This document shows, in pieces, positions 1-4,951 of a stretch of DNA of 5,530 nt. The stretch is taken from positions 5,160 to 10,689 of the forward strand of contig DOWG01000024.1 of the NCBI GenBank assembly GCA_003519685.1, read 5' to 3'. Position 1 is the stretch's first letter; every line of letters starts with the position of its first letter. Both the position numbers and the translations under genes were made by a program. Under the pieces are notes generated by a model. That model searched no databases and was not told the origin of the DNA. It saw only the letters and a program-made list of their open reading frames with translations. This DNA is from Lachnospiraceae bacterium. Lineage in GTDB: Bacteria > Bacillota > Clostridia > Lachnospirales > Lachnospiraceae.

Positions 1-15
1 ATATCATTTGTCGAA

Positions 16-25
16 ATCATATGAT
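16..25. promoter_or_regulatory. 10-bp palindrome and possible -10 element upstream of the ATP-grasp gene
   Basis: The sequence ATCATATGAT is a perfect 10-bp palindrome. It contains TATGAT (20-25), which matches the sigma-A -10 consensus at five of six positions. The matching -35 box would lie at or beyond the window edge and cannot be judged. A second, weaker pairing is TTGCTA (31-36) with TCGGAT (54-59) at a 17-base spacing. Positions 1-91 contain no convincing gene, so a promoter for the downstream two-gene unit is expected here, but neither candidate is strong. Confidence 0.22.
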
Positions 26-91
26 AGACTTTGCTAAGGTGTGAACAGTAATCTCGGATACACAAAAAGCTCGCAGAAATGAGGTAAAAAG

Positions 92-1159
92 ATGGACGAA
101 AAGGAAATGAGTGAACCTCCCCAATGGCTTCATGTAGGAATAACCTATAATTTGAAGAAAAGCAATCGGGACGAGGAGTGGGACGGCCAATCCACCAGCA
201 TAGAACCAGCCGCTGTGGATAATGAGGCAGAGTATGATGATATTACTACGATTATGGCGATTAAGGAGGCTTTGGAGAGTTACAATTGCCGGGTAACCTT
301 GCTGGAGGTTGATAAGGAGCTGCCGGTGAAACTGGTGGAACATAAACCTGACATTATCTTTAACATAGCGGAGGGAATCCATGGAAGAGGCAGGGAAGCG
401 CAAGTGCCTGCTCTGCTTAATTTCTATAAGATTCCTTATACGGGATCGGATGAAACGACCTTGTGTATTGCGCTTGATAAGGCATTGACAAAACGAATTC
501 TTTCCACGTATCACATTAAAACACCAAAGGATCGGGTCATCGCAAAGGATCAGAGCCAACTGACCGGAAGATTTCCCTTTCCCGCAATCGTCAAGCCTAA
601 TGCGGAAGGGTCCAGTAAGGGAATATCCGATGTTGCAATCGTTACGAACCGGAGAGAGCTGCAGGAACTGGTATCGAAGGACATAGGCCTATACAAACAG
701 GACATGTTGGTAGAGGAATATATCAGTGGCCGTGAATTTACCGTGGGTATTTTCGGAAATGGCAGGGATGTTCATGTATTTCCTCCGATGGAAATTGGTT
801 ACATTAATCAAGATAAGCAATATAATATTTATAGCTATAATGTTAAACAGAATTATAAAGAATTTATTCGGTATGAATGTCCGGCGAATATCAGTAAGGA
901 TATAGAAACCGAAATGATAAATACGGCAAGAAAAATCTTTGAAATTTTATCCTGCAAGGATTTTGCAAGAATTGATTTTCGCCTTTCCCCGGAAGGAAAG
1001 CTGTATTTTATAGAGATTAATCCCTTACCCGGATTGGCACCGGGATATAGTGACTTTCCAATGATAGCGGAATTTAATGGAATGGACTATAACTCTTTGG
1101 TATGGAATGTGCTGAAAAGTGCCCTGAAAAGATACGGTATGAAATCTTACATAGATTAG
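92..1159 (+). CDS. D-Ala-D-Ala ligase-like ATP-grasp amino-acid ligase, substrate unknown
   Basis: This 355-residue cytoplasmic protein belongs to the D-alanine-D-alanine ligase branch of the ATP-grasp superfamily, whose members activate a carboxylate as an acyl phosphate and join it to an amine. Visible motifs, in order: GREAQVPALL (100-109) and IPYTGSD (114-120), followed by DKALTKR (129-135); the ATP-binding VKP (167-169, Lys168) and the glycine-rich EGSSKG (172-177); the hinge VEEY (207-210); ARIDF (292-296); and the Mg-binding IEINPLPG (307-314, Glu308 and Asn310). The N-terminus differs from true Ddl enzymes: the GGxSxEhxVS loop that carries the first-substrate glutamate is replaced by GITYNLKKS (16-24) and an acidic stretch to about residue 50. 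The omega-loop region reads NVKQNY (250-255), where true Ddl has a Lys-Tyr pair. An automatic label of D-Ala-D-Ala ligase is therefore probably wrong in substrate. The start at 92 is chosen for GAGGT at 81-85, six bases upstream; the ATG at 107 has its purine run directly against it. The next gene begins 18 bases after the stop, so the two are probably co-transcribed. The fold is secure; the substrate is unknown. Confidence 0.88.
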   Translation: MDEKEMSEPPQWLHVGITYNLKKSNRDEEWDGQSTSIEPAAVDNEAEYDDITTIMAIKEALESYNCRVTLLEVDKELPVKLVEHKPDIIFNIAEGIHGRGREAQVPALLNFYKIPYTGSDETTLCIALDKALTKRILSTYHIKTPKDRVIAKDQSQLTGRFPFPAIVKPNAEGSSKGISDVAIVTNRRELQELVSKDIGLYKQDMLVEEYISGREFTVGIFGNGRDVHVFPPMEIGYINQDKQYNIYSYNVKQNYKEFIRYECPANISKDIETEMINTARKIFEILSCKDFARIDFRLSPEGKLYFIEINPLPGLAPGYSDFPMIAEFNGMDYNSLVWNVLKSALKRYGMKSYID

Positions 1160-1177
1160 ATTTAGGGGGATAATGAA

Positions 1178-2293
1178 ATGGAAGATAGTATAGAGATATC
1201 TCAAGAAGCGGAGCCTCGCGGCGCCGAATGGCAGGATTGGAAATGGCAGTTTAAAAATAGAATTACAACGGTAGAGCAGCTGGAAAAGGTAATTCACTTA
1301 AGTGAGAAAGAGAAACAGAATATATCCTTTTGCTTAAATAATTTTCGAATGGCAATCACACCTTATTATGCATCCTTAATGGATCCGGTGGATCCGGCAT
1401 GCCCCATCCGGATGCAGGCAGTACCGACGATCAATGAAATGCAGGTTCTTCCTTATGAAATGGCCGATCCCTTAGATGAAGAGCGGGACAGCCCGGTGAA
1501 GAATATTGTGCACCGCTATCCGGATCGGGTGCTGTTTTTGGTAACTCATATGTGCTCCATGTATTGCAGGCATTGCACCAGAAGACGGACTGTAGGAGAG
1601 GAAGATTTTGCAATCAGCGAGGACGAGATCGATGCGGCGGTGGACTATATAGCAAAGAACGAAGCGATACGGGATGTGCTTATATCCGGTGGAGATCCGC
1701 TCACGCTGGGCGACGAAAAATTGGAAAAAATAATCGCAAAGCTCCGTGGGATTGACCATGTGGAGATCATTCGTATCGGAACCAGAGTACCTGTTGTAAT
1801 GCCCATGCGTATTACTCCGGAACTTCTAACCATGTTGAAGAAATACCAGCCTATTTGGATCAATACCCATTTTAACCATCCAAAAGAGATTACCCCGGCT
1901 TCCGTCAAAGCCTGCGCCGATATTGTAGATGCAGGGATTCCGCTGGGGAACCAAAGTGTCCTTCTTCGGGGTATCAATGATAATACGGAGACGATGAAGG
2001 AACTGCTTCTCAAGCTGGTGAAAATGCGTGTCCGGCCTTATTATCTATACCAATGTGATTTAAGTCAGGGACTCGGACACTTCCGTACTGAGGTTGAAAA
2101 GGGGATTGAAATCATGAAAAACCTGACCGGTAATATTTCAGGATATGCCGTTCCAAAGTTTGTAATTGATTCACCCCATGGCGGCGGGAAGATACCGATA
2201 AATCCGGATTATGTTATTTCTGCCGATGATGGCGAAATTGTTATGAGAAATTACGAAGGAAAGATCTATACCTATCCTCATATTAAGTATTAG
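1178..2293 (+). CDS. kamA: KamA family radical SAM aminomutase (lysine 2,3-aminomutase-like, lacking the zinc tail)
   Basis: This 371-residue protein is a radical SAM and PLP enzyme of the lysine 2,3-aminomutase family, which converts an L-alpha-amino acid to its beta-isomer. The [4Fe-4S] cluster motif CSMYCRHC gives Cys126, Cys130 and Cys133; GGD (171-173) is the SAM-binding motif; the PLP lysine is Lys338 in the HGGGK segment. The enzyme from Clostridium subterminale holds the lysine side-chain amine with Asp293 and Asp330. The equivalents here are Asp294 (YQCDLS) and Asp331 (FVIDSP), and Arg135 matches the carboxylate-binding arginine. This favours a basic substrate such as lysine over glutamate, whose aminomutase replaces these aspartates. 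The protein ends soon after KIYTYPHIKY, so the C-terminal Cys-x-Cys-x2-Cys zinc ligands of the clostridial enzyme are absent; the fourth ligand, Cys268, is Asn269 here. The start is supported by AGGGGGA (1164-1170) seven bases upstream and by a WxDWxWQxxNRI N-terminus like that of the characterised enzyme. Lysine-fermentation genes and the AblB-type acetyltransferase are not in the window. The family is certain and lysine is the likely but unproven substrate; the symbol is family-level. Confidence 0.92.
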   Translation: MEDSIEISQEAEPRGAEWQDWKWQFKNRITTVEQLEKVIHLSEKEKQNISFCLNNFRMAITPYYASLMDPVDPACPIRMQAVPTINEMQVLPYEMADPLDEERDSPVKNIVHRYPDRVLFLVTHMCSMYCRHCTRRRTVGEEDFAISEDEIDAAVDYIAKNEAIRDVLISGGDPLTLGDEKLEKIIAKLRGIDHVEIIRIGTRVPVVMPMRITPELLTMLKKYQPIWINTHFNHPKEITPASVKACADIVDAGIPLGNQSVLLRGINDNTETMKELLLKLVKMRVRPYYLYQCDLSQGLGHFRTEVEKGIEIMKNLTGNISGYAVPKFVIDSPHGGGKIPINPDYVISADDGEIVMRNYEGKIYTYPHIKY

Positions 2294-2297
2294 AGTG

Positions 2298-2320
2298 TTG
2301 ATTTAAGTACCATAAATCAA
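2298..2320 (+). repeat. AT-rich inverted repeat just after the kamA stop
   Basis: TTGATTTA (2298-2305) and TAAATCAA (2313-2320) are perfect 8-base inverted repeats around a seven-base loop, starting five bases after the stop codon. ATTTAAG also occurs twice as a direct repeat (2301-2307 and 2320-2326). There is no U-tract directly after the hairpin and the stem has few G-C pairs, so it is not itself a good terminator. It may be an RNA-processing or 3'-end structure, or chance in AT-rich DNA. Confidence 0.3.
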
Positions 2321-2340
2321 TTTAAGATTTTGATAGGAAC

Positions 2341-2393
2341 AGGAGCTGTTTTTTAGCGGACGGATTCGTCAGCAGAGAAACAGCTCCTTTTTT
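2341..2393 (+). terminator. Intrinsic terminator of the ATP-grasp/kamA unit
   Basis: AGGAGCTGTTT (2341-2351) pairs perfectly with AAACAGCTCCT (2378-2388), an 11-bp stem, and is followed by a run of T to 2393. The 26-base loop contains a short inner GAC/GTC pairing. It lies 47 bases past the kamA stop and before the next plus-strand gene, so it separates the two transcription units. Confidence 0.87.
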
Positions 2394-2394
2394 G

Positions 2395-2414
2395 CTGTAA
2401 ATATATTTTTACAG
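2395..2414. promoter_or_regulatory. 20-bp near-perfect palindrome, possible operator
   Basis: CTGTAAATATATTTTTACAG is a 20-bp dyad in which nine of the ten base pairs of the half-sites match, with outer arms CTGTAAA and TTTACAG. It lies immediately downstream of the kamA terminator and about 85 bases before the lipoprotein start. The right arm includes TTTACA (2408-2413), a five-of-six match to a -35 box, and GATAAT (2421-2426), a five-of-six match to a -10 box, lies just beyond. This is the sort of place where a dimeric repressor or activator binds. No specific regulator family is recognised from the half-site. Confidence 0.4.
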
Positions 2415-2420
2415 GGGCAG

Positions 2421-2457
2421 GATAATTGGAACTTATTTACCAATGGAAGCGTCTAAT
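2421..2457 (+). promoter_or_regulatory. Possible promoter region of the lipoprotein gene
   Basis: Two -10-like hexamers are present: GATAAT (2421-2426) and TCTAAT (2452-2457), each a five-of-six match. TTGGAA (2426-2431) could be the -35 of the second, but the spacing of 20 bases is long. ATTGG (2425-2429) and CCAAT (2440-2444) form a short inverted repeat between them. A promoter is expected after the preceding terminator, but the exact hexamers cannot be fixed by eye. Confidence 0.25.
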
Positions 2458-2499
2458 TCCTATATGCAGTAATCAAGAAATCATTAGGAGGGATAGAAG

Positions 2500-3546
2500 A
2501 TGCAGCGAATCCTTTTTCTATGGAGTATGCTAACAATCAGCCTTTTATTTGCAGGCTGTTCTAAGAAAACGATTGCGATCGGTGAAATGAATATCGATTT
2601 TACACAGATTGATCTTACGGATGGAAATACCGGTGATACGTTATCCCTGGATTCGGAGCAGTCCCGGGAATTATACGAAAAGCTGCAGGAGACGGAATTT
2701 GTTCAGGAGAGACCCCATCGGGATAGCAGCAGCTGGGATTACTGGATTGCATTTCGAAAGGATGACGAAGTGAAAAAAGAATTTGGAATCCATGGCAGGG
2801 ATACCCTGGAATACGATGGGGATCTGTATAAGGCGGTAAACTCCGGTATTGATCTGACCTATGTAAAGTCTTACTTATATACGACATTTCAGGCAACGGT
2901 AATCGGTACGGAGAACGGACTGCTCATAACGCCGGAGAAGGAAAGTATGGAAGCAAGATCATCGGATAAAATATCGGTTGGTCTGTCCGGTACAAAATTT
3001 TATGATGCAGAAGGAAATGAAATTTCGGAAGATTCGCTTATGGTAGGAGATCGGATCATGATTACCTATAATGGTGCGATAAACGAATCCTACCCGGCAC
3101 AGATTTCGGCTTATGAAATTGCTTTGCTGGATCGGAATGTTTTAATCGAAGCCTATCTCGCTGTTATCGAGGAGCTTTATGAGGAGGATACGGCTTTAAA
3201 CAGCGATATCACAATGATTGCTGTCGATACGACGGAATGGATCCATTTGTCGGACGAACAGAAGGAAATGATATGCAACGTGATACATGACAAATATGGC
3301 TTTGAGGTAATGGAGAATACTTATGAGGAACTGGTGGAAAAAGGATTGATTCTGGAGAAAGGGCTTACTTTTCCGAATGGAATTCTAATTAAAATCTCGA
3401 ATCTGAAATATAAGGAAGAAAAGCAAAAACTGACCGGTTCCATGGAGAAGTGGAGGAGTGGACTTGGAGCAATCGGTTCGGACTTTACGGCAGAATATAA
3501 AGAGGGGGAATGGAGGATTACGAAAAAGAACCGGTGGGTGAGCTGA
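2500..3546 (+). CDS. Predicted lipoprotein with a DUF3221-like middle domain and a distinct C-terminal domain
   Basis: This 348-residue protein begins with a class II signal peptide: a basic N-terminus, a hydrophobic core and the lipobox LFAGC with Cys20 as the lipidation site, so the mature protein should sit on the outer face of the membrane. Residues 21-125 are acidic and not recognised, with a SSWDYWIAF segment near 77-85. Residues about 131-206 resemble the DUF3221/YobA-like small beta domain: a TVIGTENGLLIT strand pair, then VGDRIMITYNG and the characteristic ESYPAQISAYEI (196-207). Residues about 215-348 form a second unit of alternating helix and strand, with VDTTEW, DKYGFEV, FPNGILIKIS and the signature KWRSGLGAIGSDFTAEY (317-333), ending in a short WRITKKNRWVS. 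By memory this C-terminal unit recurs in clostridial proteins of unknown role. The start is set by an ideal AGGAGG (2486-2491) eight bases upstream. The gene appears to be monocistronic between two terminators. Its biochemical function is unknown; a cell-surface or sensing role is only inferred from location. Confidence 0.85.
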   Translation: MQRILFLWSMLTISLLFAGCSKKTIAIGEMNIDFTQIDLTDGNTGDTLSLDSEQSRELYEKLQETEFVQERPHRDSSSWDYWIAFRKDDEVKKEFGIHGRDTLEYDGDLYKAVNSGIDLTYVKSYLYTTFQATVIGTENGLLITPEKESMEARSSDKISVGLSGTKFYDAEGNEISEDSLMVGDRIMITYNGAINESYPAQISAYEIALLDRNVLIEAYLAVIEELYEEDTALNSDITMIAVDTTEWIHLSDEQKEMICNVIHDKYGFEVMENTYEELVEKGLILEKGLTFPNGILIKISNLKYKEEKQKLTGSMEKWRSGLGAIGSDFTAEYKEGEWRITKKNRWVS

Positions 3547-3569
3547 TCGATTGCATCAAACTGGATGGA

Positions 3570-3584
3570 GCGGCCGCCGGCTGC
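3570..3584. repeat. GC-rich hairpin downstream of the lipoprotein gene
   Basis: GCGGCC (3570-3575) and GGCTGC (3579-3584) can form a six-pair stem with one G-U wobble and a three-base loop, all within a GC-only patch that contains a NotI octamer. It has no T-tract, so it is not a terminator by itself, and the true terminator follows 12 bases later. The high GC content is unlike its surroundings. Confidence 0.3.
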
Positions 3585-3596
3585 GTTAGATAAATC

Positions 3597-3639
3597 AAAA
3601 AACGGGAATGCAATCCTCGGATGCGGTTCCCGTTTTTTT
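3597..3639. terminator. Bidirectional intrinsic terminator between convergent genes
   Basis: AAAAAACGGGAA (3597-3608) pairs with TTCCCGTTTTTT (3627-3638), a 12-bp perfect stem with an 18-base loop. The right side runs into seven T for plus-strand transcripts of the lipoprotein gene, and the six A on the left give a U-tract for minus-strand transcripts. The minus-strand response-regulator gene stops at 3652, only about a dozen bases before the stem as transcribed, so one hairpin can serve both units. Confidence 0.85.
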
Positions 3640-3651
3640 GCTGAACGGTTC

Positions 3652-4842
3652 TTACACAAATAATATTTTCTTTTTAAAGCGTTCTAATCTAGTCTCAAAG
3701 TCTTCCCGGGATACCTTGATTTGTTCAAAGGCCTCTTCCTTTAGTTCGGAATAATTCTTACCTAATATGAATTCCCAGGCATAATATTCTGCTATGTGGA
3801 CACAGATCACTAATTCTTTATTTATAATAACCGAATCAAGAGGGTTATGGTGATAGAGCGCAGCCTCTACGATGGGGAAGGGGAGATCCTTGCGGTTAAG
3901 CAGGTAAGCTCCGACTTCCTGATGATTTACACCGAATTTCTCTTCTTCAAAGGATAATAGATTCTGCGTTACATTTGCAGGGGAATGAAGGAAATCGTCA
4001 TACATTTTCTGATTATGCTGCAGCAATACCACGAGGCCGATATTGTGCAATAAACCGGTAAACAGGGAAGCCTCCGGAGGCTGCTTGTGAAGGAAAGCTT
4101 CATATAGGAACAATAGAATTTTATTCGTACTGTACGCATGCTTCCAGAGCAGCTCTGTAATATTATCTCCCTTATTGGTTTGATCTGCATGACCGGCTTT
4201 CATGACGATTGCCGCCCAATGAAGAAAACACTTTAGGTTATGCATACCAATATAAATGGCAGCCTGCTTAATAGAGCCGGGCATAGCACCATAGATTGCC
4301 CAATTGGCAACCTGCATCAGCAGCTTCGATATGACCGGATCTTGCTCTATTCCGGAGATCAGAGCCTCTTCGTCCTCATTTTCAATGAAAGAGAGGAGTC
4401 TCTTACAGTTCTCCGGCATTTCCTCTAAAATTGGGGTGTCGTTGATAAACGTTTCTAAGGCTTTTGAATTCAATACCGAATGGGTAGCAAATATGCGGTT
4501 GATATCCTGCAGCAGCTTTTCATTATTCCAAGGCTTAAAAATATTAAAATCGGATATATTATGCAGCGAAGCTTTGTACATGGAGGTTCCTTCCGCATAT
4601 CCACTGAGACTGATCCGTATCATAGCCGGATATTTTTCCTTTACCATACTTAATAAACGATATCCATCCGTCAGAGGCATCTTCATATCGCTGATGATCA
4701 GGTCAACCTCGGTTTCCTCCAATAATTTTAATGCATCCTTGCCATCCTTTGCTATAAAAATTTCATAGCTGGTTTCTGAAAATAATCGTTTCATTACTTT
4801 TAAAATCTGCGTTTCATCATCTACAATTAAAATTCTATTCAT
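3652..4842 (-). CDS. Response regulator with REC receiver and HDOD output domain
   Basis: This 396-residue cytoplasmic regulator has an N-terminal receiver (residues 1-120): the acidic pair Asp8-Asp9, phosphoacceptor Asp52 in ISDMKMP, Ser80 in LSG, and Lys103 in a KPW motif typical of receivers attached to HD-type output domains. Residues about 135-355 form an HDOD domain: QDPVISKLLMQVANWAIYG (168-186 region), IKQAAIYIGM, GLLHNIGLVVL (263-273), FGVNHQEVGAYLL (303-315) and an ALYHHNP segment (328-334). The metal-binding HD of catalytic HD domains reads HN here (His266-Asn267), consistent with HDOD being a non-enzymatic, probably protein-binding module. No DNA-binding domain or GGDEF is present. 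The start at 4842 is preferred over an upstream in-frame ATG at 4875 because GAGG lies five bases before it and MNRILIVDDE is a standard receiver beginning; the longer form has no ribosome site and adds 11 non-conserved residues. It follows the kinase gene on the same strand after 109 bases, so that kinase is its likely partner. The output target is unknown. Confidence 0.92.
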   Translation of the reverse strand: MNRILIVDDETQILKVMKRLFSETSYEIFIAKDGKDALKLLEETEVDLIISDMKMPLTDGYRLLSMVKEKYPAMIRISLSGYAEGTSMYKASLHNISDFNIFKPWNNEKLLQDINRIFATHSVLNSKALETFINDTPILEEMPENCKRLLSFIENEDEEALISGIEQDPVISKLLMQVANWAIYGAMPGSIKQAAIYIGMHNLKCFLHWAAIVMKAGHADQTNKGDNITELLWKHAYSTNKILLFLYEAFLHKQPPEASLFTGLLHNIGLVVLLQHNQKMYDDFLHSPANVTQNLLSFEEEKFGVNHQEVGAYLLNRKDLPFPIVEAALYHHNPLDSVIINKELVICVHIAEYYAWEFILGKNYSELKEEAFEQIKVSREDFETRLERFKKKILFV

Positions 4843-4846
4843 TTCA

Positions 4847-4852
4847 ACCTCA
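4847..4852 (-). promoter_or_regulatory. Ribosome binding site that decides the response-regulator start
   Basis: Read on the minus strand this is TGAGGT, with GAGG at 4851-4848 and five bases to the ATG at 4842. The alternative ATG at 4875 is preceded by AT-rich DNA without a purine ribosome site. The rest of the 109-base kinase-to-regulator gap (4843-4951) shows no terminator. It holds a small GCCA/TGGC inverted repeat (4861-4864 and 4870-4873) and a weak -10-like TAGAAT (minus strand, 4889-4884) without a good -35, so read-through from the kinase gene is the simplest arrangement. Confidence 0.6.
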
Positions 4853-4951
4853 TTTCTGCCGCCAACCGGTGGCATAAAAGTATATTCTATTTACAAAAGA
4901 TTATTCGGATAGGAAAGTAAGTTAACATAGGTGTCCGGGAGAATGATTTTT

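Noticed and set aside
73..85. GCAGAAATGAGGT is shared with the minus-strand region 4859-4847, both just before a start codon
   Set aside because: Half of the 13-mer is the ribosome binding site itself, and a match of this length is not surprising in 5.5 kb. It is no evidence of common regulation.
17..559. Minus-strand open frame of 180 codons opposite the ATP-grasp gene
   Set aside because: It lies antisense to a clear conserved enzyme gene and has no recognisable domain or ribosome site; it is a shadow frame.
1381..1397. Tandem GGATCCGG repeat inside kamA
   Set aside because: It is in frame and encodes the DPVDPA segment, which matches a DPxDP motif at the same place in lysine 2,3-aminomutase. 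It is protein conservation, not a repeat element.
4304..4768. Plus-strand open frame of 154 codons opposite the HDOD regulator
   Set aside because: It is antisense to a well-supported REC-HDOD coding sequence, and its serine-rich translation has no family resemblance.
4843..4875. Longer start for the response regulator at 4875
   Set aside because: It has no ribosome site, and the added residues precede the standard receiver beginning MNRILIVDDE.
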